From: a virus | Reading direction: 5' to 3' (one strand) | DNA length: 36,208 nucleotides | Virus record (IMG/VR): IMGVR_UViG_3300021127_000018 | Coordinates: 1 to 36,208 of that record | Shown here: positions 14,803-21,993 of the stretch, in pieces | Layout of the letters: each line of letters begins with the position of its first letter | How positions within the stretch are numbered: position 1 is the stretch's first letter | Notes under the pieces: generated by a model | What the model saw: only the letters and a program-made list of their open reading frames with translations | Databases searched by the model: none | Told to the model about the DNA's origin: nothing | Position numbers and translations under genes: made by a program

Positions 14803-16005
14803 ATGGTTACCACTAAAAACAAAATCCTAGAAATTAGTACCGTGAATCCAAGCAAACTTAAGTTGGCGATTCGACACAGTATTAATCGTAAGCGCCCAAT
14901 GTTTATCTGGGGCCAGCCCGGTATTGGCAAGAGCGAGATCGTAGCAGAAGTTGCCCGTGAGGAAAAACGGCCACTTATTGACATTCGTCTGCCTCTCATG
15001 GAACCAACTGATATCCGTGGTATTCCATATCTTGCTGAAATTACCATCAAAGACAGTGATGGCAATATTGTCAAGAACGAACACAACGTTCCGCTGACAG
15101 AAAAAGTTTTCGCCTGGAGCACACCGAGCGATCTTCCAACTGATCCAAATTCTCGCGCCGTTGTTTTCTTTGACGAGATGAGCGCAGCACCGCCTAGCGT
15201 GCAGGCAGCTACTTATCAGCTGATTCTCAATCGTCGTATCGGTAGCTATACACTTCCAGATAACTGCGTAATTGTTGCAGCAGGTAACCGAGTTAAGGAT
15301 AAAGGTGTTGCATACAATATGCCAATGCCATTGGCCAATCGATTTGCACCGCATCTTACACTAGAAGTAGATGTTGAAGATTGGAAAGAATGGGCTACTA
15401 TTAATCGTGTGCACAAAGATATTGTTGGTTATATCAATTTTCAACCTGGTGACCTCAATCAATTTAATCCTAGCACAAGTGAATACGCATTTGCTACTCC
15501 TCGTAGTTGGTATTTCGTAAGTGAACTGCTTCAAGAACCAGGTTCAGACGGAACTCTAGTAGATACTGATCTGCCAGCTGATGTTCTAAACGACATGATT
15601 AAAGGTACAATCGGTGAAGGTGTAGCGCTGAAGTTTATTTCATATCGTAAGCAGGCAGCAAATCTACCACACGCCAAAGACGTGCTCAGCGGCAAGGTGA
15701 CAAAACTAACCAGTCGACAGATTGATGTTATGTATGCACTTTCAACTGCACTATGTTATGAACTACGTGACGGTGCAGAACGTGCAGAAAAAGCAGAACG
15801 CTCTGGCGATAAAAACGCTGTGCAAGATTGGCACAAGCAGGTAGATACGTTCTTCCGTTTCATTATGGATAACTTCGAAGAAGAGCTTACTGTAATGGCA
15901 AGCAAAACAGCGCTTGGTACTTATAAACTGCCTATTAAGGCAAAGTACCTATCAAACTGGACTGAATTCAGCAAGCGATTTGCAGAACTTCTTCCAAATT
16001 CTTAA
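14803..16005 (+). CDS. MoxR-type AAA+ ATPase
   Basis: A 400-residue ATPase with Walker A GQPGIGKS at 37-44, Walker B VVFFDEM near 121, a sensor-1 type VAAGNR near 165 and an ANRF arginine-finger-like segment. This is the MoxR (AAA_5) pattern. MoxR ATPases work as chaperones with von Willebrand factor A partners, and the next gene is such a partner, so the two very likely act together. Ribosome site AAGGAG lies nine bases upstream. It has its own promoter and an intrinsic terminator directly after it. Codons look more GC-rich than in neighbouring small genes. Confidence 0.88.
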   Translation: MVTTKNKILEISTVNPSKLKLAIRHSINRKRPMFIWGQPGIGKSEIVAEVAREEKRPLIDIRLPLMEPTDIRGIPYLAEITIKDSDGNIVKNEHNVPLTEKVFAWSTPSDLPTDPNSRAVVFFDEMSAAPPSVQAATYQLILNRRIGSYTLPDNCVIVAAGNRVKDKGVAYNMPMPLANRFAPHLTLEVDVEDWKEWATINRVHKDIVGYINFQPGDLNQFNPSTSEYAFATPRSWYFVSELLQEPGSDGTLVDTDLPADVLNDMIKGTIGEGVALKFISYRKQAANLPHAKDVLSGKVTKLTSRQIDVMYALSTALCYELRDGAERAEKAERSGDKNAVQDWHKQVDTFFRFIMDNFEEELTVMASKTALGTYKLPIKAKYLSNWTEFSKRFAELLPNS

Positions 16006-16011
16006 CATCAA

Positions 16012-16050
16012 ATTGATGGGCAGTTGAAATACTGCCCATCAATATTCTTC
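16012..16050 (+). terminator. Intrinsic terminator after the MoxR gene
   Basis: ATTGATGGGCAG (16012-16023) and CTGCCCATCAAT (16032-16043) form a perfect 12-bp stem with an 8-base loop, followed by ATTCTTCTT. The T-run is imperfect, so termination may be partial. It begins six bases after the ATPase stop. Confidence 0.78.
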
Positions 16051-16078
16051 TTGACTATTGCTACTAAACATGCAATAG
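16051..16078 (+). promoter_or_regulatory. Candidate sigma70 promoter for the VWA gene
   Basis: TTGACT, 16 bases, then CAATAG at 16073-16078, directly behind the terminator stem. The -10 is imperfect. The terminator-then-promoter order would let the MoxR and VWA genes be expressed at different levels. Confidence 0.5.
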
Positions 16079-16107
16079 TGCAAATGCTAACTTTTTAGGA
16101 GTTTTCT

Positions 16108-17394
16108 ATGACCGCAGTAGTACAAGCAACCAAACGTAGTCCAGTTGAGACAAAACTAAAGCAAGCTAAAATCAAGCTGCTTTTTGGACAACCATTTTTT
16201 GGCACTCTGATTATGCATCTACCACTTGTGGATGTAACTGATCAAGGTTGGTGCCCTACTGCTGCTGTAGACGGTCGTTATATCTATTATAACCGTGAAT
16301 TTCTTAAAAAACTTGATGTTGACGAAATTCAATTTGTCCTGTGTCACGAAGTATTGCATGTTGCTTTTGATCACCTAGGTCGTCGCAGTCATCGAGATCT
16401 ACAATGGTGGAACATGGCTAACGACTACGTGATTAACGGTTCTCTCATTCGAGATATGATTGGCAAAATGCCAACTGAACGGGTTCCTGTTGATGAAACG
16501 GATTCAACTGGTAAAAAGACAACAAGCCAACGTGTTGGGTTATATGACGAAAAATACGTTGGATGGACTAGCGAAGCTGTATATGACGATCTTGAAAAGC
16601 GCAAGGTCAAAAAAGAGCTTACATTGGATGTTCATCTTGAACTTGGTAAAGACGGGAAAAATGGCCCAACTATACGAGATGCTAACGGTAATGAAATTAA
16701 GTTGTCTGAAGCAGAGCTAAAAGAGCTGCGCGAGGCAATGAAAGGCAAAATTCTGCAGGCTGCTAATGCCGCTGGAGGTCGCATGCCTGCTAGTCTACAA
16801 CGCTTGATTGATGAGCTTGTTGAACCTAAAGTGAATTGGCGTGATCTGCTCAAACAAAGCATTCAGAGCTGCATTGTTGACGATTTCACATGGATGCGTC
16901 CTAATCGTAAGCATATGTATAGTGGTGTGTTTTTGCCTACCTTAGACAAAGACGAAACCATTGATTTACAAGTTGCTATTGATATGAGTGGATCAATTTC
17001 AGATGAAATGGCTCGAGATTTCATCAGCGAAGTCTATGGTATTATGGATATGTATCATGATTTCAAAATTGGTATCGTGTGTTTTGACACCAAAACATAC
17101 AATTACAAAGAGTTTACCAAAGATACACAAGATGAACTTCTCAAATATGAATGCAAAGGCAGCGGCGGAACAGATTTTATGGCCTTTTGGAATTTTTGGC
17201 AAGAAGAAAATCTTGAGCCAAAATTAGCAGTTGTGTTTACAGATGGGTATCCTTTTGGAACCTGGGGTCCTGAGAACTATGCTGAAACATTATGGGTTAT
17301 TACAGAAGGATACAAGACAAAGGTCAAACCTCCTTTTGGCCGTTATGCTTACTATGAACATGGTAAAGGTGTAGAAGAAGTTGGATCGGCATGA
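16108..17394 (+). CDS. Metallopeptidase-like plus VWA domain protein (MoxR partner)
   Basis: A 428-residue protein of the DUF2201 type. The N-terminal zincin-like part has HEVLHVAFDH at 80-89, an HExxH zinc motif with a further His. The C-terminal part is a VWA domain: DMSGS near 292 (MIDAS), GGTDF near 355 and FTDGYP near 377. A charged helical linker joins them. Known: such proteins pair with MoxR ATPases; here the ATPase is the gene directly upstream. Ribosome site AGGAG is about eight bases upstream. Whether the peptidase is active and what the complex remodels in a phage is unknown. It ends in ATGA overlap with the next gene. Confidence 0.85.
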   Translation: MTAVVQATKRSPVETKLKQAKIKLLFGQPFFGTLIMHLPLVDVTDQGWCPTAAVDGRYIYYNREFLKKLDVDEIQFVLCHEVLHVAFDHLGRRSHRDLQWWNMANDYVINGSLIRDMIGKMPTERVPVDETDSTGKKTTSQRVGLYDEKYVGWTSEAVYDDLEKRKVKKELTLDVHLELGKDGKNGPTIRDANGNEIKLSEAELKELREAMKGKILQAANAAGGRMPASLQRLIDELVEPKVNWRDLLKQSIQSCIVDDFTWMRPNRKHMYSGVFLPTLDKDETIDLQVAIDMSGSISDEMARDFISEVYGIMDMYHDFKIGIVCFDTKTYNYKEFTKDTQDELLKYECKGSGGTDFMAFWNFWQEENLEPKLAVVFTDGYPFGTWGPENYAETLWVITEGYKTKVKPPFGRYAYYEHGKGVEEVGSA

Positions 17395-17687
17395 TACGAG
17401 TGAATATTAATAGGCAGTCGCAATCAAAAAATGGCGTTCAAGAACCAGAGTATATTCAAAAATTACTTGCGACTGCTCTTTATGAATTTAGTGAAGATTA
17501 TCAAGTACCAACTCAGGACTCGTGGGTATATGTTTGAGAAGACCCTGCTCGTCTGCAGATGATTATAAATCGCTATACCGGCGCTACATCGCAAGCATAT
17601 GATATGCGCCTCTTGCCTAGCTGGGGTGTGTATTTTGACGATGAAGATCCTGTAATTGTTGAATATAAATTAACATATGGAACATAA
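17391..17687 (+). pseudogene. Hypothetical gene interrupted by one in-frame UGA
   Basis: A 98-codon frame starts at ATGA overlap with the VWA gene and runs to TAA at 17685-17687. A single TGA interrupts it at 17535-17537 (codon 49), between SWVYV and EDPARLQM. Both sides keep the composition of real protein, and the frame is otherwise clean. Trp would be a plausible residue there, so a TGG to TGA change is the simplest origin. Its ends (MIRVNI, and DDEDPVIVEYKL near the C-terminus) resemble those of the next gene (MRVNIF, and DDDPQLVEFKL), so the two may be tandem paralogues. It may be a nonsense mutant, a sequencing error, or a read-through gene. Confidence 0.55.
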
Positions 17688-17688
17688 A

Positions 17689-18015
17689 ATGCGAGTTAAT
17701 ATTTTTAATTCTGGAAAACGATTAGGCACTACATTTTTTAATTTTCATCTAACAGGTTTTGCTGAAGAATATTTTATCAGCAAAAACCAGGCACGCGAAT
17801 ATGTATTGAATGGCAAACAAGGACTAAATGCCTTTGTAAATTATTTGAAAGGTTTAGGATATTCTGCAGAAGCATATCATCTAGAACCAAATAAAGATCT
17901 ATTTAAAGACGTTGGTGACAACTGGATTCGTGTAAGTCGTTACAGCCCTAGTGCAGGGTTTGTTATCGCCGATGATGACCCTCAATTAGTTGAGTTTAAG
18001 CTCAAGCATTTGTAA
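17689..18015 (+). CDS. Hypothetical protein, possible paralogue of the gene before
   Basis: A 108-residue protein. ATG 17689 follows the upstream stop by one base; ATG 17677 in frame is an alternative that overlaps it. N-terminus MRVNIFNSGKRLG and C-terminal DDDPQLVEFKL echo the UGA-interrupted neighbour. Mixed alpha/beta with no known motif. Probably co-transcribed with the MoxR partner gene. Confidence 0.6.
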   Translation: MRVNIFNSGKRLGTTFFNFHLTGFAEEYFISKNQAREYVLNGKQGLNAFVNYLKGLGYSAEAYHLEPNKDLFKDVGDNWIRVSRYSPSAGFVIADDDPQLVEFKLKHL

Positions 18016-18024
18016 TTTATTGAA

Positions 18025-18070
18025 TTGTGTTTCCAATTTGTATTATTATAAAATACATACAAATTGGAGA
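18025..18070 (+). promoter_or_regulatory. Promoter lying within an 11-bp inverted repeat before 18079
   Basis: CCAATTTGTAT (18033-18043) and ATACAAATTGG (18057-18067) are perfect inverted repeats around a 13-base loop. The loop holds TATAAAAT (18047-18054), close to the T4 late octamer; with TTGTGT at 18025 it can also be read as a sigma70 promoter with a 16-base spacer. The right arm covers the first bases of the ribosome site GGAGA (18066-18070). Transcripts starting inside would lack the left arm, as at the three HEGs. A protein operator is the alternative reading. Confidence 0.5.
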
Positions 18071-18078
18071 CTAACAAT

Positions 18079-18354
18079 ATGACAACCCCTGCTGATTTTA
18101 ATGCACAACTAGGTGAACTTGCTGCTCAATTGGCCGGAATGGTAGCTGAACGTTTATCATACTGGTCAAAAGATATGCCTGCTAGTGAAAGACACAGAAT
18201 TTTAGAAATGATAGAAGGACAACTTCCTTCTATAATTGCCAACAGCATAGCAAAATCTCCCAGTCTACACAGCGCAGCAGGTGTAGACTATTTTCAAAAA
18301 AATCTAAATAATTATGCCGATGCATATGCCAAAAAGTTTATTGGAAAAGACTAA
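18079..18354 (+). CDS. Small helical hypothetical protein
   Basis: A 91-residue protein; ATG 18079 lies eight bases after GGAGA, whereas the in-frame TTG at 18064 lies within the inverted repeat. Helical throughout, rich in Ala, Leu and Ser (QLGELAAQLAGMVAERL). No motif recognised. Expression is probably controlled by the hairpin and promoter directly upstream. Confidence 0.62.
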   Translation: MTTPADFNAQLGELAAQLAGMVAERLSYWSKDMPASERHRILEMIEGQLPSIIANSIAKSPSLHSAAGVDYFQKNLNNYADAYAKKFIGKD

Positions 18355-18362
18355 ATGTACGT

Positions 18363-18599
18363 ATGGACGATCTTTGCCTAAGAACAGTTTCGTTATCATT
18401 TCCTAGAAACAAAGTACCTGTAGCCAAAGTAGATTCTGGTACATGGATAAGTATGCTGGAACAAAAGCTATCGTGCGATTTTGAAAATTATAGCATAACA
18501 GTTACAACTGACATTTGGCAACAGACCACATTTGTGGAAATTGTATTTGCAACAATTGAAGAAGCAACGTGGTTTAAAATGACACAAAAGGAATGGTGA
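18363..18599 (+). CDS. Small hypothetical protein
   Basis: A 78-residue protein starting eight bases after the previous stop. Alternating hydrophobic segments suggest a small beta/alpha fold (YSITVTTDIW, TFVEIVFATIEEA). No Shine-Dalgarno stands out and no family is recognised. The next gene begins one base after its stop. Confidence 0.55.
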   Translation: MDDLCLRTVSLSFPRNKVPVAKVDSGTWISMLEQKLSCDFENYSITVTTDIWQQTTFVEIVFATIEEATWFKMTQKEW

Positions 18600-18600
18600 A

Positions 18601-19005
18601 ATGAACGAGTGGTGGGAAGATGATTTTGCAGACATTAGTAACTGCACAGCTGATAATTTGCATAAAACTGACAAAAAAACTCAAGTTTTTCAATGTACTT
18701 ATTCATTAAAAGTTCCTGAACAGCAATATAATCGCAAATACACAGAACAAGAAAAACAGTGGTTGCGACCTATAGCAGAAACTGTAGCTATGCTAGATGG
18801 CAATGCATTCTTTAGCAGTAATTTAAGTAATGGACAAGAATGGTACGAGCAATATCTTCCAGAGGCTGCTGCAATATTTTATGGAAATGGTGGTTCAACT
18901 GGTTGGGCGGGAGAAACTTCGTGGATGAAAGACTTAGAACATGAAACAGAAAGTGTAAAAGATGCATATGATTTATGGAAAACTCTCAAAACTCTGAGTA
19001 AATGA
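18601..19005 (+). CDS. Hypothetical acidic protein
   Basis: A 134-residue acidic protein rich in Trp and Glu, starting MNEWWEDDFADIS. A central LRPIAETVAMLDGNAFF helix and a Gly-rich YGNGGSTGWAGE turn near 100 are visible. No catalytic motif identified. It is the last gene of the run that starts at the VWA promoter; AAAGGAATGG before its ATG may serve as ribosome site. Confidence 0.6.
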   Translation: MNEWWEDDFADISNCTADNLHKTDKKTQVFQCTYSLKVPEQQYNRKYTEQEKQWLRPIAETVAMLDGNAFFSSNLSNGQEWYEQYLPEAAAIFYGNGGSTGWAGETSWMKDLEHETESVKDAYDLWKTLKTLSK

Positions 19006-19115
19006 TACGAGCTATGCAAAAATAGCATAGATAACTCACAAGCATTGCAATTGTGTAATGCATAAAAATCTGGTAAGTATTGTGCAGCGCAGCACAAATA
19101 TAGAAGGATTTTAAT
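19006..19115 (+). other. Intergenic leader with two short hairpins
   Basis: Non-coding. CTATGC/GCATAG around a seven-base loop (19012-19030) and TTGTGC/GCACAA around a six-base loop (19080-19097) are both perfect 6-bp stems. Neither is followed by a T-run. The second lies shortly before the AGAAGGA ribosome site of the next small gene and could shape its leader. No clear promoter is seen here. Confidence 0.35.
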
Positions 19116-19292
19116 ATGAAAGTAGAGCTTATCAAAAATATTATGAATACTGTTTGTAATCTTGCAAACGTTCTTAAACTTCCAAATAAAAACAGCGACG
19201 TTATGGCATATTTCGAAGCTGAATACAAAAACGACCCTAAAGGTGCTTACGAATATTGGCGTAGTACAAACAAAATGACTTACAGTTGCTAA
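19116..19292 (+). CDS. Small 58-residue protein with own terminator
   Basis: A 58-codon gene with ribosome site AGAAGGA about nine bases before its ATG and a strong intrinsic terminator overlapping its stop codon. Sequence begins MKVELIKNIMNT and ends TNKMTYSC; a helical N-terminus with a Cys, then an acidic, aromatic segment (YFEAEYKNDPKGAYEYW). Isolation between leader hairpins and a terminator suggests a separately expressed small transcript. No function recognised. Confidence 0.68.
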   Translation: MKVELIKNIMNTVCNLANVLKLPNKNSDVMAYFEAEYKNDPKGAYEYWRSTNKMTYSC

Positions 19293-19324
19293 AAATAAAC
19301 CCTCTTAGATGAGGGTTTATTTTT
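19291..19324 (+). terminator. Strong intrinsic terminator
   Basis: AAAAATAAACCCTC (19291-19304) and GAGGGTTTATTTTT (19311-19324) form a perfect 14-bp stem with loop TTAGAT, ending in a T-run. The matching A-run on the left side means it could also work on the other strand. It separates the small gene from the mazG unit; TTGACT overlaps its end, but no good -10 follows at normal spacing. Confidence 0.9.
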
Positions 19325-19377
19325 GACTACCAAACTAAAACAGCATACGCTACAATTGTAACTAGAGGATAATTCTA

Positions 19378-19788
19378 ATGAGTGTAGATTTAAATAGATA
19401 TAAGGATTTTGTGCAAGCTGTTACCAGCGATGCAAGTGATGATTTAGAAGCGCTGATTGTTCGTCTGCGAGCATTGCAAAGCAGTGAACCACAGTTGAAC
19501 ATAAGCTTGCTGTTGACAGCTGGTATTGGGTTGGCTAGTGAAGGCGGCGAATTTGACGAGATTGTCAAGAAGATGGTATTCCAAGGAAAACCATGGAACG
19601 AGGAAACTCGCTATCACATGTTGCGCGAGTTAGGCGACATCATCTTCTATTGGATGGAAGCCTGCCGTGCCATCGGAGTCGATCCCAACGAGGTCATCGA
19701 GGAAAATGTTCGTAAACTGGAAGCTCGCTATCCAGGCGGTAAATTTACAGTCGAACGATCTGAAAATAGAGTTGAAGGAGATATATAA
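19378..19788 (+). CDS. MazG-like NTP pyrophosphohydrolase
   Basis: A 136-residue all-alpha NTP-PPase of the MazG-like type, which hydrolyses (d)NTPs to monophosphates. Seen: ASEGGEFDEIVKK near 54 and RELGDIIFYWMEACRAIGVDP near 82, giving the EExxE/ExxD-like metal sites. Ribosome site AGAGGAT lies before the ATG. The final third (from about 19560) is visibly more GC-rich than the first, and a diverged copy of its last ~43 residues lies behind the downstream HEG. This fits replacement of the gene's 3' end when the HEG was acquired (inference). Confidence 0.85.
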   Translation: MSVDLNRYKDFVQAVTSDASDDLEALIVRLRALQSSEPQLNISLLLTAGIGLASEGGEFDEIVKKMVFQGKPWNEETRYHMLRELGDIIFYWMEACRAIGVDPNEVIEENVRKLEARYPGGKFTVERSENRVEGDI

Positions 19789-19796
19789 CATCCGCC

Positions 19797-19843
19797 AGTT
19801 CTCTCTTGATATGTATAAATAGATATATTGTCAGGAGAGAACT
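19797..19843 (+). promoter_or_regulatory. Exact T4-type late promoter inside an RBS-hiding hairpin
   Basis: AGTTCTCTCTTGA (19797-19809) pairs with TCAGGAGAGAACT (19831-19843) over 13 positions with one G-U. The right arm ends directly at the ATG (19844) and contains the whole ribosome site AGGAG. The loop holds TATAAATA at 19814-19821, an exact T4 late octamer. Transcripts from mazG would hide the ribosome site; late transcripts starting near 19827 would lack the left arm. This is the clearest of the three HEG switches. Confidence 0.82.
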
Positions 19844-20968
19844 ATGATTGAAAAGCTAACAGCCATATTAGAGAGATACAGATACAAAGGAAGCTATGTA
19901 TCTGCTATCAAATCTGCTGGACTATGGGATATTATTACATCAACGGTGCCAATTCAAGACATATCTGATGTTGAAAAAGTATATATCTATTTGAATCCCA
20001 GCACGTTATTGTATTGCCAGACAGGAAATCGACGACGATATTTAGGTCTTACACGTGGATATAGCGATTACTGTAATGAAAAGGATTGTAGTTATTGTCA
20101 AACCGTAAAGTCAACTGTTCGACGACAAGCAATGCTGGAAAAGTATGGGGTTGATAATCCTGGTAAGCTAACAAACGCAATCGAGAATCGCAACAAATTC
20201 TGGAATTCTCCAGATGCTATCGCCGAAGCATCCAAAAAACGACAAATAACTAATATTGTCAAATACGGTCATGCAAATGCATTCCACAACGCAGAAGTAC
20301 AAGACAAGCAAAAGCGAACTATGATTGCACGGTTAGGTGTTGATAATCCATCAAAATCTGAGATAGTGAAATCAAAAAAACGCGATACCTGCCGAAAAAA
20401 CTACGGTGTTGATAATCCTGGACAATCATTTGAGATAGCTGAACGCAAAAAACAAACTAATATTGAACGATATGGATTTGAATATGCAACCCAAAATCCA
20501 TCTATTATTGCGAAATCTGTATCAACAAAAATAGCTCGAGGTGGGTTTACAAAATCTAACTCTAGTATGGCTGCTACAATGTTTATCAGGAAATATATTG
20601 AATCGAAAGGTTACGATATAACCCAATGTGCGTATGCCGACTCTGAATACAACTTACACGAATGGGGCATTTATCATAATAATCGGTGGGTGTTGTACGA
20701 TCTAGTTGTGTTCGAACAAGGATGCCGAGGACAACGAGATCGAATACTTGAAATTTTAGAATATCACGGTCTATTTCATTATACAGAAGAAGATGCAATA
20801 TTACGAGGCAATGAGAAAGCATATCCATGGAAAACCAATGCCACTACAATAGCAGAAAGTTATGCAAGAGATATTGAAAAATGTAATTTGGCAAAAATCT
20901 TAACCAATACGTATAATGTAGTATGGGAATCAAAATTACCCAAGGATAATAACGAAGGTAGAATATGA
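19844..20968 (+). CDS. Hef-like homing endonuclease
   Basis: A 374-residue protein. Residues about 98-225 contain four or more copies of a KYGVDNPG-type repeat (YGVDNPGKL, YGHANAFHN, LGVDNPSKS, YGVDNPGQS, YGFEYATQN), typical of phage Hef-like homing nucleases. A Cys cluster (CNEKDCSYC) near 77 may bind zinc. The C-terminal domain has LYDLVVFEQG and ILEILEYHGLFHYTEED, similar to EYDGLRWHPTEE in the HEG at 4140, suggesting the same Vsr-like nuclease core. It lies between intact mazG and a mazG remnant, so mazG is its probable target. It ends at ATGA overlap with the remnant. Confidence 0.83.
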   Translation: MIEKLTAILERYRYKGSYVSAIKSAGLWDIITSTVPIQDISDVEKVYIYLNPSTLLYCQTGNRRRYLGLTRGYSDYCNEKDCSYCQTVKSTVRRQAMLEKYGVDNPGKLTNAIENRNKFWNSPDAIAEASKKRQITNIVKYGHANAFHNAEVQDKQKRTMIARLGVDNPSKSEIVKSKKRDTCRKNYGVDNPGQSFEIAERKKQTNIERYGFEYATQNPSIIAKSVSTKIARGGFTKSNSSMAATMFIRKYIESKGYDITQCAYADSEYNLHEWGIYHNNRWVLYDLVVFEQGCRGQRDRILEILEYHGLFHYTEEDAILRGNEKAYPWKTNATTIAESYARDIEKCNLAKILTNTYNVVWESKLPKDNNEGRI

Positions 20969-21117
20969 ACAAAGAACAAAATAAATCAGCTTGCCGTGCC
21001 ATTGGAGTAGACCCACACGAAGTAATTAAGGAAAATGTTCGTAAGTTAGAAGCTCGATATCCAGGTGGTACATTTGATGTACACTACTCAGAAAATCGTA
21101 AGGTAGGCGATCTATGA
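20965..21117 (+). pseudogene. Duplicate mazG 3' end (remnant behind the HEG)
   Basis: A 50-codon frame starting at ATGA overlap with the HEG. From residue 9 it reads ACRAIGVDPHEV, then ENVRKLEARYPGG and SENR, parallel to the last ~43 residues of the intact mazG product, with mostly third-base differences in DNA. It contains none of the catalytic acidic helices and cannot be an active pyrophosphatase. It is best read as the original 3' end displaced by insertion of the HEG, while the upstream copy received a new 3' end. Confidence 0.85.
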
Positions 21118-21139
21118 GAATCAACCGTAGTTTTTTACT

Positions 21140-21328
21140 ATGGGATTAGGTCCTCAGATATGCAAAAAGTGCATGGTTTTTGCGACATACCAGGATTACA
21201 ATTACAACTGTCTACTTTGTGGTAGTATTGAATTGGATCATTTATGGGAGCAGGATACAGCTGACCAAATTTTAATTGAAGAGAATACATACTTTATAAA
21301 TTTTATTAAACAAACAAACAGGAGTTGA
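21140..21328 (+). CDS. Small zinc-ribbon protein
   Basis: A 62-residue protein with two CxxC knuckles, CKKC (residues 8-11) and CLLC (24-27), the usual zinc-ribbon layout, followed by an acidic helix. Such proteins often bind nucleic acid or RNA polymerase, but no specific role can be given. No strong ribosome site is seen before the ATG. Confidence 0.65.
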   Translation: MGLGPQICKKCMVFATYQDYNYNCLLCGSIELDHLWEQDTADQILIEENTYFINFIKQTNRS

Positions 21329-21334
21329 CAATAC

Positions 21335-21490
21335 ATGGAAAAACAAATATGTATAGGTGATGCTTATACTGACTGTCAAGAGGAAGCGTTATATGTACGT
21401 CATACTCAATTTGCAGGCAGCCATCCTCTTTGCTTGCTTCATGCAATGAAGGACAAAGATTTTTTACGTAATGACAGTTATCAATCTTAG
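21335..21490 (+). CDS. 51-residue Cys/His-rich protein
   Basis: A short gene with ribosome site AGGAG about ten bases before its ATG. Cys6, Cys14, His30, Cys33 and His36 (ICIGDAYTDC, SHPLCLLH) could form a small metal site. It overlaps nothing and ends 20 bases before the phosphatase gene. No family recognised; it follows the zinc-ribbon gene and may be co-expressed. Confidence 0.55.
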   Translation: MEKQICIGDAYTDCQEEALYVRHTQFAGSHPLCLLHAMKDKDFLRNDSYQS

Positions 21491-21510
21491 GAAAAAATAG
21501 AAGAGACCAA

Positions 21511-21957
21511 ATGACGACAGTAATTTTCGATGTTGATGGTACATTAGCTAATTGCGAACATCGTATGCATTGGATACGCCATCGGCCAAAAAATTGGGCT
21601 GCATTTAACAGAGCTATGCCGTATGATACACCGATACAGGATATGATATGATTGTTAAAGACCTTGCACGCTGCTGGTTGCACAATACTGATAGCCACAG
21701 GACGCAATGAGTCTGACAGAAAAGTGACTGTTGAGTGGCTAGACAACGTAGCAGGAATTAAAGGATTATATCAAAAACTTTATATGCGGCCTGCTAGCGA
21801 TTTCAGAGCGGATGACATAGTAAAAGGAGAAATTCTAGATAAAATGCTAAAGGATGGTTATCAACCTTCGATGGTGTTTGATGATCGTGATTCTGTTGTC
21901 AATGAATGGCGACGCCGTGGACTACGATGTCTGCAGGTTGCACCTGGCGATTTCTGA
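21511..21957 (+). pseudogene. HAD phosphatase (PNK 3'-phosphatase type) with one in-frame UGA
   Basis: A 149-codon frame encoding a HAD phosphatase like the phosphatase domain of T4 polynucleotide kinase. Seen: FDVDGT at 6-11 (two catalytic Asp), IATGR, and MVFDDRDSVVNEW with a C-terminal RCLQVAPGDF. A single TGA at 21649-21651 (codon 47) falls between PIQDMI and LLKTLHAAG. From memory, a Trp often stands there in related proteins, so TGG to TGA is the simplest change. Everything else is intact. It may be a nonsense mutant, a sequencing error or a read-through product. A restart after the stop would lose the nucleophile. Confidence 0.75.
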
Positions 21958-21965
21958 TAAACCTG

Positions 21966-21993
21966 TTGACTTAATTGATTTTTCAGCTAGTAT
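21966..21993 (+). promoter_or_regulatory. Candidate sigma70 promoter
   Basis: TTGACT, 16 bases, TAGTAT at 21988-21993; an overlapping TATATA lies three bases further on. It is in the gap between the phosphatase gene and the 346-residue gene, 33 bases before the ATG at 22026, with TAGGAG as ribosome site. Confidence 0.55.

Noticed and set aside
19323-19356. Promoter TTGACT...TACAAT for mazG
   Set aside because: Spacing is 22 bases; at 16-18 bases no acceptable -10 exists. The T-run belongs to the terminator.
21324-21352. TTGACA before the 51-residue gene as a promoter
   Set aside because: At a 17-base spacer the -10 would be TATGTA, inside the coding start; too weak to call.
17391-21957. Genetic code 4 (UGA read as Trp) for the whole genome
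   Set aside because: Many genes here end in UGA at tight ATGA overlaps with the next start, including queE, the exonuclease and VWA genes, so UGA is a normal stop.
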